DNA of 64,000 nt from Piscirickettsiaceae bacterium (GTDB lineage Bacteria; Pseudomonadota; Gammaproteobacteria; Nitrosococcales; Methylophagaceae): the NCBI GenBank assembly GCA_013215825.1, contig JABSQN010000004.1, positions 248,001-312,000 on the forward strand, in the 5' to 3' direction. How positions within the stretch are numbered: position 1 is the first letter of the stretch; each line of letters opens with the position of its first letter. Below are positions 8,046 to 17,433 of this stretch, piece by piece. The notes beneath the pieces were generated by a model. The model saw nothing but the letters and a program-made list of their open reading frames with translations. It made no database searches and was not told the DNA's origin. The translations under genes and the position numbers were made by a program.

Positions 8046-8624
8046 ATGAATAGGTGTGAATGGGTCAATTCAAATCTACTAGAAGTAAAATATCATGATG
8101 AAGAGTGGGCTGTTCCAGTACACGATGATCGCTGCCTTTTTGAGATGCTAATTCTTGAGGGAGCTCAATCTGGCTTAAGCTGGGCGATTATTCTCCAAAA
8201 ACGAGAAGGATATATAAACGCTTTTGATAATTTTGATGCTCTGAAAATTGCAATGTATAAAGAAGATAAAATTGAAAAACTCTTGAATGACAGGGGTATC
8301 GTCCGAAACAAACTTAAAATAAACGCCACGATTGAAAATGCAAAATGTTTTCTTGACGTGCAAAAAGAGTATGGAAGCTTTGACAGTTATATATGGTCAT
8401 TCGTCAATGGTAAGCCCATTAATAACAAATGGAAAACCTTATCGGAGGTTCCCTCCATCTCTCTAGAATCAGAACAGATGGCTAAAAGCCTTAAAAAGAA
8501 AGGGTTTAAATTCATAGGTTCAACTACTTGCTACGCCTATATGCAAGCAGTTGGTATGATAAACGATCATGTTTTGTCATGCTTTCGCTACAAAGAGATT
8601 ATTGAATTACAAAATCAGGTATAG
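8046..8624 (+). CDS. tag: DNA-3-methyladenine glycosylase I
   Basis: The protein has 192 residues, close to E. coli Tag. It removes 3-methyladenine from alkylated DNA in the first step of base excision repair. The zinc ligands Cys4 and His17 (MNRC...YHDEEW) and the C-terminal His and Cys (NDHVLSC) are present, as is the GLSW segment of the fold. The gene starts 26 bases after an attC-like R' end, so it is probably a cassette gene. Its own attC is not recognisable; only GTATAGC at the stop codon faintly resembles the expected R'' GTATAAC. It may complement rather than replace a core tag gene. Confidence 0.93.
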   Translation: MNRCEWVNSNLLEVKYHDEEWAVPVHDDRCLFEMLILEGAQSGLSWAIILQKREGYINAFDNFDALKIAMYKEDKIEKLLNDRGIVRNKLKINATIENAKCFLDVQKEYGSFDSYIWSFVNGKPINNKWKTLSEVPSISLESEQMAKSLKKKGFKFIGSTTCYAYMQAVGMINDHVLSCFRYKEIIELQNQV

Positions 8625-8732
8625 CAGCTAAAGAATACACTAGCCTTTAATTGTGCAAAACACCCTTTCATCTAATGAAAAATTGGCTCATAATCAGATC
8701 ATGTCCCTATTGTCTCAATACAAAGGAATGTC

Positions 8733-10151
8733 ATGACTAAAAGAAAGATCACTGGTAAGCGTTTATTTGTCCTTGATACTAATGTGCTGATGCATGATCC
8801 CACGGCATTATTCCGTTTTAATGAACACGATATTTTCCTGCCTATGATGGTGCTGGAAGAGTTAGATAATGGTAAAAAAGGACTTTCAGAGGTATCGCGT
8901 AATGTTCGTCAGGTAACTCGTACCCTTGATGAGTTGATGTTACAGGCTGATGACACTGATGCTATGCTTAATGGTATCCCCCTACCCAGCGTTGCAAGCT
9001 CTGATGATAACTCTGAAGCGACGGGGCATTTATTCTTCCAAACAAGTCAAATTGATCAAACTTTACCTAAAGAGTTACCGGGCTCTAAAGCAGATAATGA
9101 TATTTTAGGTGTTGCCATTAGCTTGCAGAAATCCAAAGCGGATACGACCATCACATTAGTGTCAAAAGATATTAACCTACGTATTAAAGCAACCGTACTC
9201 GGGCTTCATGCTGAAGATTATTACAATGATAAAGTGCTGGATGATGTTGATTTACTTTATATGGGTTCAAGCGAGCTCAAAACAGATTTTTGGGATGATC
9301 TGAATAATTTAAAATCATGGACTGAAGAAGGACGCACCTTTTACCAAATCGAAGGGGATGTAGTTAATGACTGGTATCCCAATCAGCTTATTTACTCTCC
9401 TGGTGATACGGGTTCCATTGAAGCCGTTGTGCGAAACAGCACAGAACATTCTGCAAATATCGAACTACTTCGTGATTATCGCAGAGAAAGCCATGCTGTC
9501 TGGGGAATCACGGCACGCAATCGTGAACAAAACTTTGCCCTTAATTTGCTGATGGATCCTAATGTCGATTTTGTCAGTTTACTAGGTCAAGCGGGTACAG
9601 GTAAGACATTGCTAACATTAGCCGCAGCGTTAACTCAAACCATTGAACATAAACGTTATGCTGAAATAATAATGACGCGCGTCACCGTCCCTGTTGGTGA
9701 AGATATAGGTTTTTTACCCGGTACGGAAGAAGAAAAGATGACGCCTTGGATGGGCGCTCTGATGGATAACCTAGAAGTTCTGAATAAAACTGATGACAAT
9801 GCAGGTGAATGGGGTAAGCAAGCGACCAATGATTTATTACAAAGTCGGATAAAAATTCGCTCACTTAACTTTATGCGTGGTCGAACATTCTTAAATCGTT
9901 TTCTCATTATTGATGAGGCACAAAATTTAACATCCAAACAAATGAAAACATTGATTACACGCGCAGGCCCAGGCACTAAAGTGGTCTGTTTAGGTAATAT
10001 TGCTCAAATTGATACGCCGTATCTAAGCGAAACCACATCAGGTTTAACCTATGTCGTTGATCGCTTTAAAGACTGGGAACACAGTGGTCATATTACCTTG
10101 CTTCGTGGTGAACGTTCTCGATTAGCTGACTTTGCCTCTGAATACTTATAA
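8733..10151 (+). CDS. PIN domain-PhoH family ATPase
   Basis: The protein has 472 residues. The N-terminal PIN nuclease-like domain starts FVLDTNVLMHDP with the conserved Asp and continues VLEELDNGKKG. The C-terminal PhoH-type P-loop ATPase carries GQAGTGKT (near residue 287) and the Walker B FLIIDEAQN. PIN-PhoH fusions are thought to be RNA helicase-ribonucleases. The gene is solitary and followed 47 bases on by a PilZ-like gene in the same direction. It marks the return to core-type sequence after the cassette island. Confidence 0.93.
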   Translation: MTKRKITGKRLFVLDTNVLMHDPTALFRFNEHDIFLPMMVLEELDNGKKGLSEVSRNVRQVTRTLDELMLQADDTDAMLNGIPLPSVASSDDNSEATGHLFFQTSQIDQTLPKELPGSKADNDILGVAISLQKSKADTTITLVSKDINLRIKATVLGLHAEDYYNDKVLDDVDLLYMGSSELKTDFWDDLNNLKSWTEEGRTFYQIEGDVVNDWYPNQLIYSPGDTGSIEAVVRNSTEHSANIELLRDYRRESHAVWGITARNREQNFALNLLMDPNVDFVSLLGQAGTGKTLLTLAAALTQTIEHKRYAEIIMTRVTVPVGEDIGFLPGTEEEKMTPWMGALMDNLEVLNKTDDNAGEWGKQATNDLLQSRIKIRSLNFMRGRTFLNRFLIIDEAQNLTSKQMKTLITRAGPGTKVVCLGNIAQIDTPYLSETTSGLTYVVDRFKDWEHSGHITLLRGERSRLADFASEYL

Positions 10152-10198
10152 TCTGGCATAATAAGCGGATAAGAACTTAAATTTAGGAACAGATTAAC

Positions 10199-10798
10199 AT
10201 GGAACATATGTCTGAATTCAATAATGACCAACGGGAATATTTCCGAATCAATGATATGGTTTTTATTGAATTAACTCCACTTAATAGTAGTGATGTCGAA
10301 AGTCTAAGTGTATCGATCAAAGATTATTCAAACAGTGAAGAAAATAAAGAAAAAAGCCAATTACAAACACTGCAAACTGCTTTTTCTCATTTAACCGATC
10401 AAATTAACCAACAAGATCGTGAAATAGCCCGAGCTCTGCGTTTATTAGATGAAAAAGTGACTCTTTTAGCCCAGAGTATTCAGCGACAACAAAATGCATC
10501 TGAAAATAAAATATTCACTAAAGTTAGCTTAAGCGGTGGTGGTATTTCATTCCTATCTGCTAATGAATATATGGGGAGGAGTGCCATTGAAATACGTATT
10601 GAACTTCGTTCATCAGCAACAGTTATTCATGCCATTGCTAATGTAATCGCCTGTGAAAAGACTTATGATGCCCCTAAAGAAACACCTTATTATTTACGAC
10701 TTGTTTTTAGCCATATGAGTGAATGCGATCGTAATGCATTAATTAAACATACCCTTGCTCGTCAAGCTGAACTCTTGCGTTTAGCCAATGATAATTAA
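10199..10798 (+). CDS. PilZ-like domain protein
   Basis: The protein has 199 residues. An N-terminal RxxxR (REYFR, near residues 13-17) and, about 110 residues later, VSLSGGGISF resemble the two halves of a c-di-GMP-binding PilZ site; the usual Asp/Asn of the second motif appears to be Ser. A charged helical insert of about 80 residues separates them. Such atypical PilZ proteins may bind c-di-GMP weakly or act as adaptors. I chose the first ATG because AGGA lies about 10 bases upstream of it. The stop is 10 bases from the converging RND gene. Confidence 0.7.
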   Translation: MEHMSEFNNDQREYFRINDMVFIELTPLNSSDVESLSVSIKDYSNSEENKEKSQLQTLQTAFSHLTDQINQQDREIARALRLLDEKVTLLAQSIQRQQNASENKIFTKVSLSGGGISFLSANEYMGRSAIEIRIELRSSATVIHAIANVIACEKTYDAPKETPYYLRLVFSHMSECDRNALIKHTLARQAELLRLANDN

Positions 10799-10808
10799 GG
10801 CTTATTCT

Positions 10809-13800
10809 CTATTTTTTGCTAAACGCATAAAACATAACCGGAATAACTAATAAAGTCAGTATAGTTGATACCAAGATCCCAAATAATAACGCCACTGCCA
10901 AGCCATTAAAGATGGGATCATCTAATATAAATAATGCACCGATCATAGCCGCTATTGCCGTTAATATAATCGGTTTTGCTCGCACTGTAGCAGCGCGAAT
11001 AACCGCTTCTTCTAATTTCATACCTTCGGCTAGTGCTTGATTGGCAAAATCAACTAATAAGATAGAATTACGCACAATGATCCCTGCCATTGCAATCATG
11101 CCTATCATGGATGTTGCTGTGAATTGCGCGCCTAATAGGGCATGACCGGGCATCACACCAATAATTGTGAGCGGTATTGGTGCCATAATCACTAATGGTA
11201 TTAAATAAGACTTAAATTGGGCGACAACTAATAAGTAAATCAAGATAATACCCACGATATATGCCAAGCCCATATCTCGAAATGTCTCATATGTTACCTG
11301 CCATTCACCATCCCATTTTATACTGTGATTTACGGGTAAAGTCGGTGTGCTTACAAAGAACTGTTCGATATTTGTATTTTGCAAACGATTAGAAATATCA
11401 AACATGCCATATAGCGGACTGTCTAAATCACCTGCCATATCTGCGGTTACATAAATTACAGGTAATAAATCTTTATGGTAAATAGTCTGTTCTCGATGAG
11501 AATCAATAACGTTAACAACATCACCCAATGCAATCATATTACCTTGTTGATTACGAAGCTGAAGCTTAAGAACCGCCGATAAATCACGCTGTTCACTTAT
11601 AGGAAATTCAAGCCTGAGCGGCACGGCATATTTAACCACCGATGTATGCAAATATCCCACATCTTCACCCGCCAACACCATGCGTATTGCCGACACAATT
11701 TGTGCTTGTGATAAGCCTAATAATGCAGCTCTTTCACGATCAATTTTCACTATTTTTCGTGGTGCAGCTATTTCAACACTATCATCAATATCAACCACAT
11801 CATCAGCATCCTCAAATACAGTACGTATCTCTTTCGCTATCGCTTGCTGACTCTCATAATCTAAGCCATAAACTTCCGCCATAATAGGTGATTGCACTGG
11901 TGGTCCAGGTGGCACTTCGACAATTTTGATATTGGCATTCCAACGCTTGGCAATGGCTTGCAAAGGTTTACGTGTTGAACTAGCAATTTCATGACTTTGT
12001 CGATTACGTAGTTTTTTATCCAGCAGATTCACTTGAATATCTGCCACTTCTGAGCCTTCACGCAGATAATATTGCCGTACCAGACCATTAAAATTGATTG
12101 GTGATGCCGTGCCCACATACGCCTGATAATCCGTCACTTCTGGGATAGTTGCTAAATATGCACCTAATTCACGGACGACTCCTGCCGTTCGCTCAAGGCT
12201 AGTACCTTCTGGCATATCAATAATCACTTGGAATTCTGACTTATTATCAAAGGGAAGCATTTTCAGCACAACCGCTTTGGTGCTGACCAGACTCACTGAT
12301 GCCACAATTAACAACAACATAAGAAGCAATAACATCCAACGCCAAATACGACTTGTTTTGTGTAAAACAAAAAGTCCTATTGTGCTGTGAAAAAAGGAAT
12401 AAATCGCTGTATTTTGTTGATGATTCTGTATTTGTGCGTGAGCTTGTCGTTGATTAGACATCATTTTCAACACCATCCACGGCGTTAATATATAAGCCAC
12501 TAGTAACGACAATAACATACCGATACTGGCATTAATTGGGATTGGACTCATATACGGCCCCATCAAACCACTTACAAATGCCATCGGTAATAAGGCAGCA
12601 ATAACAGCAAAGGTTGCCAAAATAGTCGGCCCACCCACTTCATCAACCGCTATCGGAATAATTTCTCGTAATGACTTGCCGCCTTTTTTAGCATGGCGAT
12701 GTATATTTTCCACCACGACAATAGCATCATCGACCAAGATGCCAATCGAAAATATCAAGGCAAATAATGACACGCGATTAAGGGTGAATCCCCATGCCCA
12801 TGATGCAAATAACATCAACATTAAGGTGACAACAATAGCAACACCGACAATAATCGCTTCACGCCAACCGAGTGCTAATAATACGAGCAACACCACAGAA
12901 ATCGTGACAAAAACTAGCTTGTTAATTAAGGTCAAGGCTTTATCATCGGCAGTTTGACCATAATTACGAGTGACGGTCACTTCCACACCTTCGGGAATAA
13001 AAACACCTTTAAGATCATCAATCCGAGCAATTATGGCATCTGCAATATCAACCGCATTCATTCCTGCTTTTTTGGCTATCGCTAATGTAACAGCAGGGAA
13101 TTCACCCTGAATATCAATGCCTTTATGACTTGCAGCAGGACCCGTTCCTAACCATGCATAATGCACCGTTTTATCTGTACCAGATAAAATAGTCGCCACA
13201 TCACGCAAGTAAATGGCGGCATTATTCTTAACACCAATCACTAACGATGAGACTTCATCAAGTGTGGTTAAAAACACACCGGCTTGCACGGATGTTACTT
13301 GATCTTGTTTAATTAAAAAACCTGCTTCTGCTGACTTATTAGCAGAGAGTAGCGCTTGTTTCAGTTCATTTAAATCAATGTCATAGCCGGCTAGTTTTTG
13401 TGGATCAAGTTGGATGCTAATAACATTATCGTGTCCGCCAATCGTATAAACATCACGCGTTCCCGGCACACGTTTTAATTCAACCTCAACAGCATGCGCT
13501 ACTTGTTGCAACTCATGAGCACCTTGATTAGGATCGGTACTCCATAAGGTTAAACTAACAATGGGTACATCATTAATACCTTTCGGCTTAATAATTGGTT
13601 GAGCCACGCCCAATTGCACAGGCAACCAATCACTATTTGAATAAATTTTATTATATAAGCGAACAATGGCTTGGGTTTCTTCTTCACCAACTTTAAACTG
13701 TGCGGTTAATATCGACATGCCCGGTTTTGATACTGAAGACACATGATCAATCCCTGAAATTTCTGAGATAACTTGCTCTGCTGGCGTAGAAATGAGCTGT

Positions 13801-14003
13801 TCGACTTCTACAGCCGATGCACCCGGATAGGCAATAAATATATTGGCAAAAGTAACATCAATTTGAGGCTCTTCTTCACGCGGTGTCACTAAAACAGCAA
13901 ACAAACCTAGTAACAAACCAATTAATGCTAATAATGGCGTGATCTCAGCGTCTTGAAACTGTTTAGCAATACGCCCTGATAGCCCTAATTGAGCATCACT
14001 CAT
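10809..14003 (-). CDS. RND-family efflux transporter permease
   Basis: The protein has 1064 residues with the duplicated RND layout: helix 1, a large periplasmic loop, six helices, a second loop and five helices. The proton-relay Asp pair is present in TM4 (GILVDDAIVVVENIHRH), and the N-terminus reads TPREEEPQIDV as in acriflavine-type (HAE) pumps. It exports small molecules using the proton gradient with a periplasmic adaptor and an outer-membrane channel; the substrate cannot be read. It overlaps the upstream adaptor gene by 4 bases (ATGA). No TolC-like gene is adjacent, so a channel encoded elsewhere is needed. Confidence 0.93.
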   Translation of the reverse strand: MSDAQLGLSGRIAKQFQDAEITPLLALIGLLLGLFAVLVTPREEEPQIDVTFANIFIAYPGASAVEVEQLISTPAEQVISEISGIDHVSSVSKPGMSILTAQFKVGEEETQAIVRLYNKIYSNSDWLPVQLGVAQPIIKPKGINDVPIVSLTLWSTDPNQGAHELQQVAHAVEVELKRVPGTRDVYTIGGHDNVISIQLDPQKLAGYDIDLNELKQALLSANKSAEAGFLIKQDQVTSVQAGVFLTTLDEVSSLVIGVKNNAAIYLRDVATILSGTDKTVHYAWLGTGPAASHKGIDIQGEFPAVTLAIAKKAGMNAVDIADAIIARIDDLKGVFIPEGVEVTVTRNYGQTADDKALTLINKLVFVTISVVLLVLLALGWREAIIVGVAIVVTLMLMLFASWAWGFTLNRVSLFALIFSIGILVDDAIVVVENIHRHAKKGGKSLREIIPIAVDEVGGPTILATFAVIAALLPMAFVSGLMGPYMSPIPINASIGMLLSLLVAYILTPWMVLKMMSNQRQAHAQIQNHQQNTAIYSFFHSTIGLFVLHKTSRIWRWMLLLLMLLLIVASVSLVSTKAVVLKMLPFDNKSEFQVIIDMPEGTSLERTAGVVRELGAYLATIPEVTDYQAYVGTASPINFNGLVRQYYLREGSEVADIQVNLLDKKLRNRQSHEIASSTRKPLQAIAKRWNANIKIVEVPPGPPVQSPIMAEVYGLDYESQQAIAKEIRTVFEDADDVVDIDDSVEIAAPRKIVKIDRERAALLGLSQAQIVSAIRMVLAGEDVGYLHTSVVKYAVPLRLEFPISEQRDLSAVLKLQLRNQQGNMIALGDVVNVIDSHREQTIYHKDLLPVIYVTADMAGDLDSPLYGMFDISNRLQNTNIEQFFVSTPTLPVNHSIKWDGEWQVTYETFRDMGLAYIVGIILIYLLVVAQFKSYLIPLVIMAPIPLTIIGVMPGHALLGAQFTATSMIGMIAMAGIIVRNSILLVDFANQALAEGMKLEEAVIRAATVRAKPIILTAIAAMIGALFILDDPIFNGLAVALLFGILVSTILTLLVIPVMFYAFSKK

Positions 14004-15097
14004 GGATGAGACCTAGAGGGTTTTTGTCTTAATAACTGAAGCGCTTGCAAAGGGTGAATGGCAACTTGCTCACCAACACTTAATCCAGCTAACACTTCTC
14101 GTTGTCCACCTTCCAATACTCGGCCTAAACGTATTTGTCTAAAAATAATGGCATCATCAGTAATAATATAAACAGCTGAAACTTCGCTCCGTTGTACAAT
14201 TGCTGTTTGAGGAATCACTCTTATTTTCTCATCACCCACCATAAATTTAACTTTGGTTAACATACCCGGATAAACAGAAATCTGCTCACGATTTTCAGTA
14301 AAATCAACGCGAATTTGAAAGCGATGACTTTTTACATCGGCATGCGGATTAATCGTCATCTTCTCAGATTGGATCTGACGGCCATTAACTAATATCACTG
14401 GAAGCTTGGCAGAACGAACCGCATCAAATAAATATTGCGGCACATTCAGCACCGCACGTAATTGTTGTAATGAAATCCCTGTCATAACGTGCTGACCAGG
14501 GCTTACCATCTCACCTAATTCAATGAATCGTTCTGTGACCACGCCGCTATATGGCGCGATTATTTGTGTATAAGATAACTGCACTTTGGCTTCTTCCAAT
14601 TGTGCTTGGCGTGATTTCAATTGTGCAAGAACACTTTCCACGCGCGCATCCATTGCTGTTAAATTCGCATTTGATTTATCCAAAGCTGCTTGGGCAAGTA
14701 GTTTACGTTTAAATAAATTATTTATCCGCCTAGCTTCAAAAGCAACTTCTTTGTGGCGGGCAATAGCTTCACGTTTTTTGGCTAAGTCTGCACTAAGCTT
14801 TGCTTGAATTTGTGCCACCCGCGCCTGAAATTCATCATCGCGTAATTTCATAATGACCGCCCCTTTCGGTACGATATCATTCACATCAAAATTCAATTCA
14901 ACCACTTCGGCGGCTATTTGTGAGGATACAGTTGTATGGTTAACGGCTTCGATAACGGCATCAAAAACTTCGTATCGCGGAACTGTTTTATCATCGACGC
15001 TGATTGTTTCCAGATCTGATGCAGCTTGAGTTATTCCAACTAGAAATAGAGATAATAATAAAGTAATCATCCCTGTTTTAATGTATTGACGCACCAT
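14000..15097 (-). CDS. Efflux RND periplasmic adaptor (membrane fusion protein)
   Basis: The protein has 365 residues. It has a signal peptide (hydrophobic core ITLLLSLFLVGITQA), a barrel-sandwich first half (VVELNFDVNDIVPKGAVIMKL), a long alpha-hairpin (near 95-165) and the matching second lipoyl half (QIIAPYSGVVTERFIELGEMV). It bridges the RND permease encoded directly downstream to an outer-membrane channel. Translation is coupled through the ATGA overlap. The promoter should lie in 15098-15188, where I see no clear elements. Confidence 0.93.
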   Translation of the reverse strand: MVRQYIKTGMITLLLSLFLVGITQAASDLETISVDDKTVPRYEVFDAVIEAVNHTTVSSQIAAEVVELNFDVNDIVPKGAVIMKLRDDEFQARVAQIQAKLSADLAKKREAIARHKEVAFEARRINNLFKRKLLAQAALDKSNANLTAMDARVESVLAQLKSRQAQLEEAKVQLSYTQIIAPYSGVVTERFIELGEMVSPGQHVMTGISLQQLRAVLNVPQYLFDAVRSAKLPVILVNGRQIQSEKMTINPHADVKSHRFQIRVDFTENREQISVYPGMLTKVKFMVGDEKIRVIPQTAIVQRSEVSAVYIITDDAIIFRQIRLGRVLEGGQREVLAGLSVGEQVAIHPLQALQLLRQKPSRSHP

Positions 15098-15188
15098 AAT
15101 AAAGCCTTATTGCATAACGATAAATTATACTTTCATCAAAAATCGTTATGATGAAAAACGATACATTAGCATTTTCTAATATTAATAG

Positions 15189-15875
15189 CTATGGGCACAT
15201 AGTTTTAGCCATTGACTCCGGTAAATCATAATACTGATACAAACAAATCATTGCATCTTCATCAGCGGCTTCTACATCCATATGATGCAATAACTGTTGC
15301 CACAAACTGATTCGACTAGAATCATCAATCTGCTGTTCTATTCGCCCACGTTTCGATAGCCACAAACCATCACCGTTAAAACTATACACTGGCAATAAAT
15401 CTAGCCGCTGTGATGCGGGGGAAATTCTTGGGTTTATATTATCTAAAATGAGTGGCTCGGTCTTCGGCGTTTCAAAATAACTCACCACCATATGTGCCTG
15501 ATTTAGCGTTAATGATTTTACATACGTTAGGCGTAATTTTTTCTTTTCCATCCCCATTGCACTCAGTGTGAAATATTTAGCAATAGAGAAATCTTCACAA
15601 TCACCACCTTGTGTGACTAATGTTTGCAGCGGTGTCGCCCAATAATCTTCCTGTTTCCAATGTTCAATATCATCGACAAATTTAAACTGATTTACGAAAT
15701 CATTCACCTTGGTTAATTTCTGAATATCTGACCACTGAGATCCAGAATCAATCAATGACTTCCATTGTTCTACTCGTTCACGAGTCTGTGAATCAATACC
15801 ATCATCCGGTTTTTTAGGTGAACTGCCACACCCCACCAAGAATGCCATTAAAAACACAACTATCCATTTAGTCAT
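15189..15875 (-). CDS. Transglutaminase-like cysteine peptidase, LapG-like (BTLCP family)
   Basis: The protein has 228 residues with a lipoprotein-type signal (MAFLVGCGSSPKK). The catalytic triad is visible: Cys in GGDCEDF, His in QAHMVV and Asp in LILDNINP. The family includes LapG, the periplasmic protease that releases biofilm adhesins when c-di-GMP is low. A lipobox would fix it to a membrane, which is unusual for LapG. No lapD or adhesin lies beside it. The start overlaps the bioD stop by 4 bases, so it is co-transcribed with the biotin genes. The LapG role is therefore only a possibility. Confidence 0.8.
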   Translation of the reverse strand: MTKWIVVFLMAFLVGCGSSPKKPDDGIDSQTRERVEQWKSLIDSGSQWSDIQKLTKVNDFVNQFKFVDDIEHWKQEDYWATPLQTLVTQGGDCEDFSIAKYFTLSAMGMEKKKLRLTYVKSLTLNQAHMVVSYFETPKTEPLILDNINPRISPASQRLDLLPVYSFNGDGLWLSKRGRIEQQIDDSSRISLWQQLLHHMDVEAADEDAMICLYQYYDLPESMAKTMCP

Positions 15876-16537
15876 TTATTATTATCCATAGTAAGGAATT
15901 CAACTGCTGATTTCTGTGGTTCTAATTGAGGTACAATGCCCAAACACGGTGCAGAAATAGCGTGTTGTAACGTATCAATAATCTCTGCTGCCTGCTCATT
16001 GTCCCGACGCTGGTTTGCCACCCAGCCTATTAATGAGAGTCCTGTTTGATTGATCGCCGCGACGGTTAATAATGCATGATTAATACATCCCAAACGAATA
16101 TCCACCACCAAAATAACCGGCAAGCCCAGTTCAAGCGCAAGATCCGCCATCGTTTTCTGTGAATTTAATGGCACTAACCATCCGCCAGCTCCTTCAACAA
16201 TCACCGCATCAGCCTGTGATGCAATCTGTTGATACGCTTCTTTTATACGACTTAAATCAATGTTGATACCTACTTGCTGTGCCGCAATATGCGGGGCAAT
16301 CGCAGGATTAAAAGCATACGGGTTCACTGTGTCGTAATCTATGTGAACATTTGCCTGCGCCATCAAGGCCAATGCATCATCATTGCGTAATCCTTGTGCG
16401 GTTTGCTCACAGCCACTCGCCACCGGCTTCATGCACGCAACGTGTTGTCCTTGTTGTTGCAAGAGTTCAATTAAAGCAATACTGATCCGTGTTTTACCAA
16501 CATCAGTATCGGTACCCGTTACAAATAAACCGCTCAT
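15872..16537 (-). CDS. bioD: Dethiobiotin synthetase
   Basis: The protein has 221 residues. It closes the ureido ring of dethiobiotin from 7,8-diaminopelargonate, CO2 and ATP. The P-loop GTDTDVGKT is at the N-terminus, MKPVASG follows, and VEGAGGWLVPL marks the central motif. It overlaps bioC (4 bases) and the downstream peptidase gene (4 bases). No bioA is in the cluster, so the diaminopelargonate aminotransferase must be encoded elsewhere. Confidence 0.95.
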   Translation of the reverse strand: MSGLFVTGTDTDVGKTRISIALIELLQQQGQHVACMKPVASGCEQTAQGLRNDDALALMAQANVHIDYDTVNPYAFNPAIAPHIAAQQVGINIDLSRIKEAYQQIASQADAVIVEGAGGWLVPLNSQKTMADLALELGLPVILVVDIRLGCINHALLTVAAINQTGLSLIGWVANQRRDNEQAAEIIDTLQHAISAPCLGIVPQLEPQKSAVEFLTMDNNK

Positions 16538-17433
16538 GATCGTCGTCGTTGAATTTTACTAATGGGAATAGCAATACTGCCATCTTCTTGCCTTTGTTGC
16601 TGTTGCTTATTTCCCGCCCAAGCATGGCCATATACCACTTCATACGTAGCGGGTAACACACCATTTTCACGAAACTGTTCATAAGCTTTGGCTACATTAT
16701 TCATCGTCTGTTTGCCGGTTAATCCTCGGCGACGAGTGGTATTCACATTACGTGCACCTAATATTTTTAAGTCTTTCATCAATGCCATTGCTGTGTCATA
16801 GGTTAGAGTATAACGATCGGTATCCAGCACCGGTTCAGCTAAATTCGCCGCCATCATCGCTTCACCCACATCATGCATATCATAGAATAAATTAACATGA
16901 GGATAATCATCGACTTCGGCCCAAGATTGACGTAACTCATGCAAGGTATCAGGGCCTAACGTAGTAAACATCAACAATCCATCGGGGCGTAGCACTCGTT
17001 GGATCTCAGCAAAACTTGTTCGAGGATCGCACCATTGTAAGGCTAAATTAGCATAAATTAAATCCATACTATTATCTGCCAAGGGTAATTTTTCAGCATC
17101 ACCTGTTAAAAACTGCACCGGCTTTGAATTGGGTAACCAACGTTTAAATCCCACCTGTTTCTGGTGGTTTTTTCTAGCGTGTTTCACCATCGCCGTGGCT
17201 ATATCTAAGGCAAATAACTGAGCTTTGGGATAACGTTTTGCTAATAAACTTAAATTACGTCCCGTACCGGCACCTAAATCTAAGATTTGTTGGGGTTGCA
17301 AAGTAACCAATGATAAACGATCTAATAATTCATCCGCCGTTTGCCGTTGTAAAATAGCAACATCATCATAGTGAGCCGCCGCTTGACCAAAAGATCGAGC
17401 GACTAATTGTTTGTTGGGAAGATCGTTAGTCAT
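16534..17433 (-). CDS. bioC: Malonyl-ACP O-methyltransferase
   Basis: The protein has 299 residues. It is a class I SAM methyltransferase with DLGAGTGRN (motif I) and later LPLADNSMDLIYANLALQW. BioC methylates malonyl-ACP to start pimeloyl synthesis, and BioH removes the ester. It overlaps bioH by 8 bases and bioD by 4, so the three are a translational unit. The C-terminal tail is basic (KIQRRRS). Confidence 0.95.
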   Translation of the reverse strand: MTNDLPNKQLVARSFGQAAAHYDDVAILQRQTADELLDRLSLVTLQPQQILDLGAGTGRNLSLLAKRYPKAQLFALDIATAMVKHARKNHQKQVGFKRWLPNSKPVQFLTGDAEKLPLADNSMDLIYANLALQWCDPRTSFAEIQRVLRPDGLLMFTTLGPDTLHELRQSWAEVDDYPHVNLFYDMHDVGEAMMAANLAEPVLDTDRYTLTYDTAMALMKDLKILGARNVNTTRRRGLTGKQTMNNVAKAYEQFRENGVLPATYEVVYGHAWAGNKQQQQRQEDGSIAIPISKIQRRRS

